Source of the DNA: Methylotenera oryzisoli | GTDB taxonomy: Bacteria; Pseudomonadota; Gammaproteobacteria; Burkholderiales; Methylophilaceae | Direction: 5' to 3' | Assembly (NCBI GenBank): GCA_945878695.1 | Contig: CAMDXI010000014.1 | Coordinates: 1-32,109, forward strand | DNA: 32,109 nt | Part shown: positions 17,461-26,659 of the stretch, one piece after another | Numbering within the stretch: the stretch's first letter is position 1 | Layout: each line of letters begins with the position of its first letter | Notes under the pieces: generated by a model | Told to the model about the DNA's origin: nothing | Seen by the model: only the letters and a program-made list of their open reading frames with translations | The model's database searches: none | Program-made: the position numbers and the translations under genes

Positions 17461-18069
17461 ATGTTAACCGGTTTATCTACCCGCCTATTGCAACACCTGA
17501 TTACCCAAAACAGCTGGGCTTGCCCGCTGCTGCAACCGCATGCCGGCAAGTGCGTTGCATTTAAATTGGGCTTTTTTAGCCGCAGCCTGACTATCTTAGA
17601 AGACGGATCATTGGCCATGGCAGGCGAAAGCCATGTGGCCGATGCCAGCGTCAGCCTAACACCCAGCCTAGCCTTACGTTTATTATCTGGCGACGAAGCA
17701 GCCAAACGACAAGTGGTCATCAGTGGCGACACGCACCTGGCAGCGGAATTAGCCAAAGTACTGTCCGCCATGCGCTGGGACTTTGAGGACGACGCCAGCA
17801 AATTGGTCGGCGACGTGGCCGCGCATAAGATAGGCCAAACCTTACGCGGCATCGCTGCCACCAGCAAAGAAACCGGCAGCAATTTAGCCGCCATGCTAAG
17901 CGAATACTGGCAAGAAGAGATGCCCTTGATAGCCAAAAAACGCCAAGTCGAGGCCTTCAATAGCGACGTCGACACCTTGCGTGCCGACCTTGCTCGCTTT
18001 GAAAAAAAATTCGCCAAACTGCAACAACAACTTAATGAGCATGCCGCTGCTAAAGGCAGCCAAGCCTAA
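17461..18069 (+). CDS. ubiJ: Ubiquinone biosynthesis accessory factor UbiJ
   Basis: 202-aa lipid-binding accessory protein needed for assembly of the Ubi enzyme complex. The N-terminal half is an SCP2-like (sterol carrier) domain that presents FFSRSLTILEDGSLAMAGES and VSLTPSLALRLLSGDEAAK; the C-terminal part (about 165-195) is a coiled-coil helix of LARFEKKFAKLQQQLNEH type. Sequence conservation in this family is low, so position between ubiE and ubiB carries much of the weight. Its stop is 1 nt before the preferred ubiB start. Confidence 0.87.
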   Translation: MLTGLSTRLLQHLITQNSWACPLLQPHAGKCVAFKLGFFSRSLTILEDGSLAMAGESHVADASVSLTPSLALRLLSGDEAAKRQVVISGDTHLAAELAKVLSAMRWDFEDDASKLVGDVAAHKIGQTLRGIAATSKETGSNLAAMLSEYWQEEMPLIAKKRQVEAFNSDVDTLRADLARFEKKFAKLQQQLNEHAAAKGSQA

Positions 18070-18070
18070 T

Positions 18071-19636
18071 ATGCGTTTATTCCGCCTGATATACATCGTC
18101 TACATTGCCTTGCGCTTCGGCTTGGACGAATTCGCCTTATGCAACAGCAAGCTCAAACCGCTGCAAACGCTTATTAATGTGCTGATTTTCTGGCGCAACA
18201 AAAGCACACCACGTGCAGTCAGATTGCGTTTAGCCTTAGAAGCCTTGGGGCCCATTTTTGTAAAATTCGGCCAAATGCTGTCTACCCGTCGTGATCTCAT
18301 CCCATTAGACATCGCCGACGAATTAGCCAAACTGCAAGACCAAGTGCCGCCTTTTGCCTACGCGGACGTGGAGAAAATTGTCTTGGCGGCTTACCAAATA
18401 CCGCTTAATCAAGTGTTCGCCAGCTTTGACGAAACCGCGGTGGCCAGCGCCTCGGTAGCACAAGTGCACTTTGCCGAATTACTCAATGGCACGCCGGTAG
18501 CGGTCAAAGTGTTGCGCCCCGGCATCGCCCAAGTTATCCACCACGACCTGGCCTTATTGGACACCGCCGCTTGGTTGCTGCAAGCCCTGTCGGCAGAAGT
18601 CAAACGCTTAAAACCGCGTGAAGTGGTGGCGGAATTTGCCGAGCACACCGAGAGCGAGCTAGACCTCACCTTAGAAGCAGCCAATTGCACGCGCTTAGCC
18701 GGCAACTTTCCGGACAAAAAATTACTGGTGCCTGAAGTGCATTGGGATTGGTGCCGTCAACAAGTCATGGTCATGCAGCGCATGCACGGCACCCCGATTA
18801 GCAAAATCGACTTGCTGCGTGAACAAGGCATAGACATCAGCCAACTCGCGCACGACGGCGTGGAGATTTTCTTTACCCAGGTATTCCGCGACGGCTTTTT
18901 TCACGCCGACATGCACCCAGGCAACATCTTGGTGGTCAACAGCGGCCCGGACAAAGGCAAGTACATCGCCTTGGATTTCGGCATCATGGGCACGCTGACC
19001 GATAAAGACAAATACTACCTAGCGCGTAATTTTTTAGCCTTCTTTAACCGCGATTACCGCGATGTCGCCGTGGCCCACATTGAATCGGGTTGGGTGCCTA
19101 AAGACACCAATGTCGAAGCGCTGGAAACGGCGGTCAGGGCCATCTGCGAACCGATATTCAACAAGCCCTTAAAAGACATTTCCTTTGGCCGCACGCTATT
19201 AAGCCTGTTTCAAATGTCGCGCAAATTTGGCGTGGTGATCCAACCGCAATTGGTCATGTTGCAAAAAACCTTGCTCAACATAGAAGGCTTGGGCCGTGAT
19301 TTAGACCCCGACATCGACTTGTGGCAAAGCGCTAAACCGTTCTTGAAACGCTGGATGAGTGAGCAAATTGGCTGGCGCAGCATCGCTAAAAAACTCCGCA
19401 AGGAATTGCCCTTTATCGCCAAAACGCTGCCTGAAATGCCGCGCCTGGTGCACGCTTTCTTAGCACAACAAACCGAAGCCGAACAAGACGCACCCATGCG
19501 CACTCAGCTAGCGCAATTGATTGCGGCGCAGCAGCAACAAGCGCGTTGGCAGAAACGCCTGTTCCTAGGTGTGGCGGTGTTGGCGAGCTTAGAAGTGCTC
19601 ATGCTATTGACTGCTTTTTGGCCTTTGGCTAACTAA
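18071..19636 (+). CDS. ubiB: Ubiquinone biosynthesis protein kinase-like UbiB
   Basis: Atypical kinase-like ATPase (ADCK/COQ8 family) required for ubiquinone synthesis, bound to the inner membrane. From the ATG at 18071 it is 521 aa. Family marks: KxGQ as KFGQ (65-68), the alanine-rich loop ASASVAQVH (125-133), invariant lysine in VAVKVLRPG (K146), HADMHPGN (from 278) and LDFG near 302. A C-terminal hydrophobic segment (about 495-518) is the membrane anchor. A start at 17981 would extend the protein by 30 residues, but that extension lies inside ubiJ in another frame and does not look UbiB-like. Confidence 0.95.
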   Translation: MRLFRLIYIVYIALRFGLDEFALCNSKLKPLQTLINVLIFWRNKSTPRAVRLRLALEALGPIFVKFGQMLSTRRDLIPLDIADELAKLQDQVPPFAYADVEKIVLAAYQIPLNQVFASFDETAVASASVAQVHFAELLNGTPVAVKVLRPGIAQVIHHDLALLDTAAWLLQALSAEVKRLKPREVVAEFAEHTESELDLTLEAANCTRLAGNFPDKKLLVPEVHWDWCRQQVMVMQRMHGTPISKIDLLREQGIDISQLAHDGVEIFFTQVFRDGFFHADMHPGNILVVNSGPDKGKYIALDFGIMGTLTDKDKYYLARNFLAFFNRDYRDVAVAHIESGWVPKDTNVEALETAVRAICEPIFNKPLKDISFGRTLLSLFQMSRKFGVVIQPQLVMLQKTLLNIEGLGRDLDPDIDLWQSAKPFLKRWMSEQIGWRSIAKKLRKELPFIAKTLPEMPRLVHAFLAQQTEAEQDAPMRTQLAQLIAAQQQQARWQKRLFLGVAVLASLEVLMLLTAFWPLAN

Positions 19637-19654
19637 GGCCGCGCTAATAAGAAA

Positions 19655-20494
19655 CTAGCTTTTGACGCGGGCTTTTTGGCAGTGCGCACAGAAGAAGGTC
19701 GAACGTTGACCTAAACGCATGGTTTTAATCGGACGACCGCAGACCAGGCATGGCTCATCGGTGCGGGCATAGACAAAGTAGCTTTGTTGAAAATAACCCG
19801 GCAGGCCGTTGGTGCCAAAAAAATCCCGCAAGCTACTGCCACCGGCGTTAAGCGCCTCGTTCAAAGTCAGCTTAATTTCCGCCACCAGCTTTTCACATTG
19901 CTTAAGGCTTAATTGATTGGCCGGTGTTTCCGGGTGGATGCGACTGCGAAACAGCGATTCGGAAGCGTAGATATTGCCTACCCCCACCACCACGTGGCCG
20001 TCCATGATGGCGTTTTTAATGGCGAGACTTTTATTGGTTAAGGCTTGCTGCAAGTATTTGGCATGAAAACCGTCTTCCAAAGGTTCCGGGCCTAAGCTGG
20101 CCAACAAGGGGTGATCGGCCTCGGCGCCTTCCATCCACAACACCGCACCAAAGCGACGCGGGTCCCTTAGGCGCAGCACTTGGCCACCGGCAAACGCCAC
20201 ATCAAAGTGATCGTGTTTTTCTGCCGGGTAGGCGTCGTCCAACAATTGAATGCGGCCGGACATGCCTAAGTGCAAAAGCAATATGCCGTCACCGGTCTCA
20301 CCAGAAAAGTCACACAACAGGTATTTAGCTCGGCGGCGCATGCCATTCAGGGTCATGGCCGGCAAGGTTTGCGGCAAGTGCGTTGGAATAGGCCAGCGTA
20401 AGCGTGGGTGGCGTATGGTGACCGACGTAACCACTTGGCCGACTAGAGGCAAAAGCCCACGTCGCGTGGTTTCTACCTCTGGTAACTCAGGCAT
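19655..20494 (-). CDS. mutM: Formamidopyrimidine-DNA glycosylase
   Basis: Base-excision repair enzyme that removes 8-oxoguanine and formamidopyrimidines and cuts the abasic site. 279 aa (E. coli 269). After Met removal the catalytic Pro and Glu of MPELPEVETTRRGL are in place. The middle contains HLGMSGRIQLL and the helix-two-turn-helix VVGVGNIYASESLFRSRIHP. The C-terminal zinc finger has C249, C252, C269 and C272. It begins 5 nt after the DUF4340 gene, so it seems to be the last gene of the ABC cluster's transcript. It converges on ubiB with only an 18-bp gap and no visible terminator. Confidence 0.97.
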   Translation of the reverse strand: MPELPEVETTRRGLLPLVGQVVTSVTIRHPRLRWPIPTHLPQTLPAMTLNGMRRRAKYLLCDFSGETGDGILLLHLGMSGRIQLLDDAYPAEKHDHFDVAFAGGQVLRLRDPRRFGAVLWMEGAEADHPLLASLGPEPLEDGFHAKYLQQALTNKSLAIKNAIMDGHVVVGVGNIYASESLFRSRIHPETPANQLSLKQCEKLVAEIKLTLNEALNAGGSSLRDFFGTNGLPGYFQQSYFVYARTDEPCLVCGRPIKTMRLGQRSTFFCAHCQKARVKS

Positions 20495-20499
20495 GGCAT

Positions 20500-21396
20500 T
20501 TATTTATTGGGGATGTTCAGCGGCGGATTAAGCATGCTAAAGCCGATATCCGATGGGAAATGGTAGATCAAGCCTTCGTCCGGTCTGGCCAATAGCAAGT
20601 CGGGGGACTCTTGTATTTTGTCAAAATGCACTTTGCTGCCATCGGCCATTTTAATTTCGAAAGACGGGTAAGTCAGTTTGCGATCCGGCGTGTACATTTC
20701 CACCGACTTGGCTGGGTTATGTAGCCAAGAGAAATCCAACCATTCGTTTAATTCGTTTTGTTGTGGCTTGGCCGCAGCAATCGAGGCTTTCCATTTACCA
20801 TCGACAATGTCGACTTTTAAATTCACCTCTTGCCATTGCTCTAAACGCCCAAACTCAAAACCCACTACCTTTTCGCTAGGTTTCAATGGTGCTTTATCGA
20901 TTAACTCTATCATCTGCGTGGCGGCCGCTTCCGAATAACCACCGGACACCAAATAGACGTTATTGCGGTGGGCCACGTATTGCTCTTCGGTCACCGGGTT
21001 ATGGGTACCAAAAATAAACTCTTCTAAATCGCCTTCTTTGCGCACCAACTTGAGCTTTAACTCCGGGTTAGTTAGGCCGAATTTTGCCATGTCACCGCCA
21101 CTGATTTTATCGCTGGACTGCGCGGCAATAATGGACAAAATACGTTGCACCGACGCTTGATCGGCGCGCATATTAACCGGTGCGGTGATGCGCCAGTAGC
21201 CGTCTACTTTAGCTAAAGTAACCGGCGCCTGAGTAGGAAACTCCACGCGTATGGCATTGAATTCAGCCAATCGATAGGTCGACAAATCGTGCATGGTCGA
21301 TTGCTCGGCATCGGCTTTAGGGCGCAGGTAAAGAAACGCCACCAAGCCTGCTACCACTGCCAATAAAATTAAATTCACTAACCAACGTTTTTTCAT
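20500..21396 (-). CDS. DUF4340 domain protein, membrane-anchored
   Basis: 298 aa. One N-terminal membrane segment (about 6-24) is followed by a periplasmic part. The DUF4340 region includes VDGYWRITAPVNMRADQASVQRIL (about 64-87), KFGLTNPELKL and FGTHNPVTEEQYV, a repeated beta-rich layout. Function is unknown. It regularly accompanies GldG-like ABC transporter genes, as it does here, so it is probably an accessory subunit of that system. ATG start with a weak ribosome site. A 112-bp gap with a REP-like repeat separates it from gldG. Confidence 0.88.
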   Translation of the reverse strand: MKKRWLVNLILLAVVAGLVAFLYLRPKADAEQSTMHDLSTYRLAEFNAIRVEFPTQAPVTLAKVDGYWRITAPVNMRADQASVQRILSIIAAQSSDKISGGDMAKFGLTNPELKLKLVRKEGDLEEFIFGTHNPVTEEQYVAHRNNVYLVSGGYSEAAATQMIELIDKAPLKPSEKVVGFEFGRLEQWQEVNLKVDIVDGKWKASIAAAKPQQNELNEWLDFSWLHNPAKSVEMYTPDRKLTYPSFEIKMADGSKVHFDKIQESPDLLLARPDEGLIYHFPSDIGFSMLNPPLNIPNK

Positions 21397-21417
21397 GTCT
21401 GTCTCTAATATGGAATA

Positions 21418-21500
21418 TCGCGGCGAGGCCGCAAGGGCCTTCGGCGTAGTCTATACGTGCTAAAGCACGTTATTCACACGCGAAGGGCGCCGCTCCTACC
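21418..21500. repeat. REP-like repeat between the GldG-like and DUF4340 genes
   Basis: One end reads TCGCGGCGAGGCCGCAAG and the other, near 21480-21500, reads GCGAAGGGCGCCGCTCCTAC. A central CGTGCTAAAGCACG palindrome (about 21457-21470) forms a small hairpin. The GCTCCTAC end matches the end of the 16145-16223 repeat and common REP palindromes. It interrupts an otherwise compact operon. Confidence 0.55.
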
Positions 21501-21508
21501 AAATAAGT

Positions 21509-22894
21509 TTACGCTTTTCTGCGTTTCCACCAGAAGTAAAAGCCCGCCACCATCATGGCCAACGGCAGGAAATATTGGAAGCCATGGAACACTGTCCAAG
21601 CCACCAAGCGACCGCTATCGGAATCCGGAATGGTGACGTTGATGTCTTTCAAAGGCATAGGCTGTATGGTGATAAGCTGATCGTCGCCAGCCAACCAATT
21701 GACGATGTTGACACCCAAATCCAAGTTGCCGCCATTGGTAATAAAGGTGTTGGATAAGAAGTTAGCGTTACCCATCACCACCACGCGCTGGCCTTTTTTA
21801 CCGTAAATACGCTCTAAAGCCACACCGATATTAATCGGACCGCGTTTATCGGTTTTGTCATTGAATTCCGGCTTGGCATCCTTGGCCAATTTACCCGCCA
21901 TCAACCAACCATTGGGTGCCACTTCCACCAAATTGCTCACCTTCCAACCGTTTTCATCGGTACCGATGGCAGTCACTTGGTGGGCTTCAGGGAACAAGGT
22001 GCGCAGCATGAAGTTTTTGGTAATGGCGTGCTCACCGTACAGGCTAGCAAACGACACACGGGCATCCGCACCGTATTGGGCTGATGCCATGTCCAAGGCG
22101 ATACCAGGCGACACCGTCATGCCCAAATACTCGGCCACGGATTCCAAACCGCGTAAATTATTGTCGTCCACCAACCAAAGCAAATTACCGCCACGCTCTA
22201 GGTAGGCTTTGATTTTTTTTGCTTCCACTTCGCTGACGTTCACTTGTGGGCTGGCAATCACCAACATCGCGCCATTGCTAGGCACCGCTTGCGCCACGGT
22301 TAAATCCGGGTTGGCAAACTTGAAGCCTTTTTTCTCTAGTTGCTTACCGAACTCACCAATGTCGTGGTTTTTAACACCCAACAAATTGCGTTCGCCGTGG
22401 CCGTCTAAATACATCACCGCTTGTTGATTGGTACGCGATAAACGCACCAATAAATTGGTCATTTCTTGCTCGGCTATCGGCGGAATAATGTGCTCAGAAC
22501 GTTTGTTGTATTCCACCACCACTTCGCCGTCTTCTTTGACGCCGGCATCTTGGGCCAATTTAGGCTCGATGGATGGGTTGATGAATTTCAAATTCACGTT
22601 CTTTTTTTCGCGTTGGTAGCGGGCAATAAAATCAATCATGCCCTTACGGAAATTGTCGCCGCCCGATGCGTCGTCTTTGGTGGCAAACACGGTAATGTTA
22701 ATCGGCTCTTTCATTTGCTTGAGCACGTTAACGCTGCCTTGCGTCAAGATGTTACGGTTAGCTTGCGTGATGTCTTTCGCCACATGGTATTGCCCGGCTA
22801 AGTAGCCCAGCAACACCACCAGCATTAAAAACAGCACCACAAAGAAACTGTTTTGCACTAAAAGTTGAAAACGCAATTTACGATTAATATTCAT
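21509..22894 (-). CDS. GldG-like ABC transporter auxiliary protein
   Basis: 461 aa. It has an N-terminal membrane helix (about 12-33), a large periplasmic region and a C-terminal helix (about 435-455) followed by WWKRRKA. The central part (ITVFATKDD, VVEYNKRSEHIIPP, YLDGHGERNL, LWLVDDNN) matches the GldG/ABC-type auxiliary family with a glutamine-amidotransferase-like fold, named from Bacteroidota gliding motility. In proteobacteria this gene type accompanies an ATPase and an ABC-2 permease, as here, without any gliding genes. Substrate unknown. The domain call is firm; the gene symbol is withheld. Confidence 0.87.
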   Translation of the reverse strand: MNINRKLRFQLLVQNSFFVVLFLMLVVLLGYLAGQYHVAKDITQANRNILTQGSVNVLKQMKEPINITVFATKDDASGGDNFRKGMIDFIARYQREKKNVNLKFINPSIEPKLAQDAGVKEDGEVVVEYNKRSEHIIPPIAEQEMTNLLVRLSRTNQQAVMYLDGHGERNLLGVKNHDIGEFGKQLEKKGFKFANPDLTVAQAVPSNGAMLVIASPQVNVSEVEAKKIKAYLERGGNLLWLVDDNNLRGLESVAEYLGMTVSPGIALDMASAQYGADARVSFASLYGEHAITKNFMLRTLFPEAHQVTAIGTDENGWKVSNLVEVAPNGWLMAGKLAKDAKPEFNDKTDKRGPINIGVALERIYGKKGQRVVVMGNANFLSNTFITNGGNLDLGVNIVNWLAGDDQLITIQPMPLKDINVTIPDSDSGRLVAWTVFHGFQYFLPLAMMVAGFYFWWKRRKA

Positions 22895-22938
22895 TTCATC
22901 CGACCTAAAATTTCACTGCAACAAACACGATAAAAAAC

Positions 22939-23685
22939 TTAACCACGCAAGCGGTCTGCATCCAAGCGACGCACGGTTAAAGTTAAAAAGCTGGCGATAA
23001 ACAGAGCAAAGTAAGCAATGTCTGCGGTATCAATCAAGCCACCGGCAAACGATTGGAAGTGACGCGTTAAGGACAAGCTGGCCAAGGTATTGCTTGGGTC
23101 ACCGGCGAAAAAGCGGTCTAAAAACATCAAGGCAAACAGCGCGATAAAGGTCAAGATGGCTGCCACCACAGGCTGTTGCGTGATGCTAGAAAAATACAAA
23201 CCAAGCGCAGAAAAGCTTGCCACCATCAGCAATAAACCGATGGAGTTAGCCACGATGAAACCAAAATCGATGTCCGCCCAGATATTTAAGGTAGACAACA
23301 TGGCACCGACGTACACCACCAAGATGCTCAAGAAAGCCACCAAGCCTAAAAATTTACCCAAGACGATTTCAGTTAAGGACAAAGGCGCACTGAATAGAAA
23401 CGGCAGGGTTTGGCTGCGGCGTTCTTCAGACACCAAACGCATGGACAACAAAGGCACAGCAAACAACACCATAAAGGACGCAAAGCCATAGACATTTTGC
23501 CCAACAAATTGCGTCACCCCAGTGCGCTCGGCCGGGCGCATGGCGCCTGACATCACGGCAAAGTAATCGTTAACGCCGTTTAGGTAATAGGTCCCAAACG
23601 AAAACATCAACAAGGCCAAGATCACCCAGCCCATGGGCGAGGCAAACATACTTTTTAATTCTTTTCTTGCTACATTAATAATCAT
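22939..23685 (-). CDS. ABC-2 type permease (GldF-like)
   Basis: 248 aa, about six hydrophobic segments, e.g. around 16-31, 72-86, 112-130, 145-167, 172-195 and 220-236. The N-terminus INVARKELKSMFASPMGWVI and the MRLVSEERRSQTLPFLFSAPLSLTEIVLGKF coupling stretch are typical of ABC-2 permeases of the GldF/NosY group. It sits between the ATPase gene (9 nt upstream) and the GldG-like gene, forming an exporter-type complex. Substrate unknown. Confidence 0.9.
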   Translation of the reverse strand: MIINVARKELKSMFASPMGWVILALLMFSFGTYYLNGVNDYFAVMSGAMRPAERTGVTQFVGQNVYGFASFMVLFAVPLLSMRLVSEERRSQTLPFLFSAPLSLTEIVLGKFLGLVAFLSILVVYVGAMLSTLNIWADIDFGFIVANSIGLLLMVASFSALGLYFSSITQQPVVAAILTFIALFALMFLDRFFAGDPSNTLASLSLTRHFQSFAGGLIDTADIAYFALFIASFLTLTVRRLDADRLRG

Positions 23686-23694
23686 GATGATTCC

Positions 23695-24636
23695 TTAAGC
23701 CGCCTCTTGTTCTTGGTAAGTCAGCTGCACAAACACGTCTTCCAAACTGGTTTGGTCCGGGCCAATTTGATACAAGCCCCAACCCTTGGCCACGGCCGCT
23801 TGCACGATGGCCTCCGCCGGGGTAGCCCCGTCGGTAAAACGCACGCGCATTAATTGATCCGACACGCTTTCGGCTTCTTCGACGCCGGCAATTTTTAACA
23901 GTTCAGCCGCTTTCGGTGGCTTGTTCATGGCGATCAACAACTTGTTGCCTATGCGTTGTTTTTTCAAGACATCGATGGCGCCGTTAAACACCAACTTGCC
24001 TTTATCAATAATCTGCACGTGATCGCAGACCATTTCCACTTCTGGCAAGATGTGCGTGGAAATAATCACGCTGCGCTCGCTGCCGACTTCGCGGATTAAG
24101 GCGCGGATGTCACGAATTTGAATGGGGTCCAAACCAACAGTAGGCTCATCCAAAATCACCACCATGGGGTTATGAATGATGGCTTGGGCAATGCCCACGC
24201 GTTGTTGGTAACCGTTGGATAAGTTTTCGATCAAGCGTTTGCTCATGTGGCCTAAACCGCAACGCTCTTTAGCCAACTCGACGGCTTTTTTGATGTGTGC
24301 GCCGCTAACGCGATGCAACCTGGCGGCGATGGTTAGGTACTCGTCCACCGTCAGCTCTTTATACAAGGGGCGCATTTCTGGCAAATAGCCGATCAAGGCC
24401 TTGGCTTCTTTAGGATTTTCCATCATGTCGATGCCGCAGATTTTGACGCTGCCGTTACTCGGTGCCAAATTGCCGGTCAACATTTTCATGGTGGTGGATT
24501 TGCCTGCCCCATTGGGACCAAGAAAACCCAGCACCTGGCCTTTGCTTAAATTAAAACTGACATTGCTGACGGCTTCTCTGCCGCCATAAAGGCGCGTAAG
24601 ACCAATGGCCTCTACTGTAAAATCATTCATAGTCAC
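23695..24636 (-). CDS. ABC transporter ATPase (GldA-like)
   Basis: 313 aa. Walker A GPNGAGKST (40-48), signature LSNGYQQRV (138-146), Walker B VVILDEPT (158-165) and the H-loop in IISTHILPEVE are intact. The C-terminal extension (about 230-313) is of the sort found in ABC-2 drug/GldA-type ATPases. It powers the permease encoded next to it. The longest start is GTG at 24636; the ATG two codons later (24630) is equally possible. It heads a minus-strand run that ends in mutM. Confidence 0.92.
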   Translation of the reverse strand: MTMNDFTVEAIGLTRLYGGREAVSNVSFNLSKGQVLGFLGPNGAGKSTTMKMLTGNLAPSNGSVKICGIDMMENPKEAKALIGYLPEMRPLYKELTVDEYLTIAARLHRVSGAHIKKAVELAKERCGLGHMSKRLIENLSNGYQQRVGIAQAIIHNPMVVILDEPTVGLDPIQIRDIRALIREVGSERSVIISTHILPEVEMVCDHVQIIDKGKLVFNGAIDVLKKQRIGNKLLIAMNKPPKAAELLKIAGVEEAESVSDQLMRVRFTDGATPAEAIVQAAVAKGWGLYQIGPDQTSLEDVFVQLTYQEQEAA

Positions 24637-24800
24637 TCAATTCAAAAAACGCATTACAAAAAATAATGATGGCCAACCGTTGCCAGGCAGTGCTGGCGTA
24701 TTCTTCAGGGAGCATAACAGAAAATTTCTGGCGCAATGACTAACCCACGCGTAATTATGTGGGAACTTGCGCTAACTGTCACGCACTAAGAAATGCCGTT

Positions 24801-24806
24801 TATAAT
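24801..24806 (+). promoter_or_regulatory. -10 box upstream of the TPR lipoprotein gene
   Basis: Within the 256-bp divergent gap, a perfect TATAAT would place the start of transcription near 24813, leaving an 80-nt leader. A small hairpin (24807-24825) followed by TTTTT overlaps the start. No good -35 is seen. A CCCAC/GTGGG inverted pair lies upstream near 24750. I cannot place the promoter of the ABC operon on the other strand. Confidence 0.35.
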
Positions 24807-24892
24807 GAGGCTTAATTTAAGCTTCATTTTTATCCGACTTAGCCACGAAACCAGCTCGACGTTTTTTAACTTTTAAGTGCCACTCCTAACTT

Positions 24893-26641
24893 ATGCGCCC
24901 AACTAAACATGCAAGCACCCCCATCGCTCAAACCCGTCTATGGTTAATCCGTGGCTTAATAGCGAGCACCGTAGCCTTGAGCGCATGCGCTAGCAATGGC
25001 GGCTACCACAGTCAACCCGGCCAAACCAAAACCAACCCGGAAGGCGCCGCCACGGCGGAATTCGTTTACCGCTACCTGATTGCCGAAGTGGCTGGCCAGC
25101 GTGGCGACTTGGCCACCTCGGGCACGATATTTTACGAATTAGCAAAAAGCACGCGCAACCCCGGCTTGGCTGAACGCGCCGCCAAGGTGTCGGCTTACGG
25201 CAATGTCGGTCAACTGACCATGCCCGCCGTCAAACTGTGGGCCGAATTGGACCCGGCCTCCAATGAAGCGCAACAAGCCATGACGGAAATGTTGGTTGGC
25301 TCAGGCAAACTAAAAGAAGCACAGCCGTTTTTAGCGCAACTGTTTGTTAAAGAAGAAACCCGTGCCGGTGGCTTTTTATATTTAAGCACCTTGCTTAGCC
25401 GCAACCCAGACAAAGCCGCGGTATTAACCTTGGTGCAAGCCTTAGCTAAGCCCTACCCGGAATTGGCCGAGGCGCAGTTTGCCATTGCCCAATCGGCTTG
25501 GGCCGCACAAAAAGACAACGTGGCCCTAGACGCTCTAAACAAAATTGAAACACTCAAACCCGATTGGCCGATAGCCGCCTTACTCAAAGGCCAAGTGTTG
25601 TCCGAACAAAACCCACTGACGGCGATTAATTTTTACCAAGACTTTCTCGACCAACACCCGGACGCCAACGAAATTCGCTTAAACATGGCCAAGCTCATGG
25701 TCAGCCAAAAGCAATACGATTTAGCCAAGGCCAATTTCCCCATCCTGCTGGCTAACGCTAAAAACAGCGAGGCTAAAAATGCCGCCGAAGTCACGGCCAT
25801 AGTCGGCTTATTGTCCTACCAAGGTGGCGACTACCCAGCAGCAGAAGGTTACTTCCAAGAGGCGCTTAAATTGGGCTTCAAAGACGCCGATCAAATTTAC
25901 CTATACCTAGGCCAAGTTAACGACAAACAAAATCGCCCAGAGCAAAGCTTGAGCTGGTATAACAAAGTGGCGCCCGGCCAGCATTACTTGGAAGCGCAAG
26001 TTAACATCGCCACCGCCATGGCCCGTGACGGCAAAGTCGATTTAGCCATAGACAAGCTAGACAGCTTGGACAACCTTAATACGCAACAGCAAATCATCGT
26101 CATTCAAACCGAGGCCTCCTTGCTGGTAAAAGCCGGTCGTCACCAAGAAGCCTTTGATTTACTCGACAAAGCCGTGAAAAACTTACCCAATACCGCCGAG
26201 CTGGTTTACGACTACGCCTTGGCCGCCGAGCGCTTGAAAAAGTTTGATTTAATGGAAGCCGAACTACGCAAAACCATCGCCGACATGCCTAACTTTGCCG
26301 CCGCTTACAACGCATTGGGCTATTCTTTCGCTGACCGCAACATCAAGTTAAACGAAGCCTTAAGCCTAATAGAAAAAGCCGCTAGCCTAAGTCCAAACGA
26401 CCACTACATTTTGGATAGCTTGGGTTGGGTGCATTTCCGCAAAGGCAATTTGAGCAAAGCCTTGGACTACTTGCAACAAGCTTACCAATACAATGCCGAC
26501 CCAGAGATTGCCGCGCATTTGAGCGAGGCGCTATGGCAACAAGGCAAACAAGACCAAGCCAACGTGCTATTAAACGCCGCCCTTGCCAAGCACCCAGACA
26601 ACGCATTGCTCAAAACCACGCGCAGCAAACTCAAACCTTAA
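24893..26641 (+). CDS. Tetratricopeptide-repeat outer-membrane lipoprotein
   Basis: 582 aa. The N-terminus carries a lipoprotein signal with lipobox LSAC (C32); the residues after the cysteine (Ala-Ser) do not include the Asp that retains lipoproteins in the inner membrane, so outer-membrane sorting is expected. The rest is a run of TPR-like helical pairs: clear units read FYQDFLDQHPDANEIRLNMA, YFQEALKLGFKDADQIYLYL and ALDYLQQAYQYNADPEIAAH, the strongest between about 460 and 560. Such a gene upstream of lolB and ispE is usual in Betaproteobacteria. It is 18 nt from lolB, so co-transcribed. The function is not known; a scaffold in envelope assembly is plausible. Confidence 0.88.
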   Translation: MRPTKHASTPIAQTRLWLIRGLIASTVALSACASNGGYHSQPGQTKTNPEGAATAEFVYRYLIAEVAGQRGDLATSGTIFYELAKSTRNPGLAERAAKVSAYGNVGQLTMPAVKLWAELDPASNEAQQAMTEMLVGSGKLKEAQPFLAQLFVKEETRAGGFLYLSTLLSRNPDKAAVLTLVQALAKPYPELAEAQFAIAQSAWAAQKDNVALDALNKIETLKPDWPIAALLKGQVLSEQNPLTAINFYQDFLDQHPDANEIRLNMAKLMVSQKQYDLAKANFPILLANAKNSEAKNAAEVTAIVGLLSYQGGDYPAAEGYFQEALKLGFKDADQIYLYLGQVNDKQNRPEQSLSWYNKVAPGQHYLEAQVNIATAMARDGKVDLAIDKLDSLDNLNTQQQIIVIQTEASLLVKAGRHQEAFDLLDKAVKNLPNTAELVYDYALAAERLKKFDLMEAELRKTIADMPNFAAAYNALGYSFADRNIKLNEALSLIEKAASLSPNDHYILDSLGWVHFRKGNLSKALDYLQQAYQYNADPEIAAHLSEALWQQGKQDQANVLLNAALAKHPDNALLKTTRSKLKP

Positions 26642-26659
26642 AGCCCGACAGGCCAGACC

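Noticed and set aside
17163-18017. 284-aa open frame on the minus strand opposite ubiE/ubiJ
   Set aside because: It is antisense to two genes with clear family matches and has low-complexity composition with no domain.
17981-18070. Longer N-terminus for UbiB starting inside ubiJ
   Set aside because: The added 30 residues are an out-of-frame reading of the ubiJ end; UbiB homologues begin near the MRLFRLIYIV methionine.
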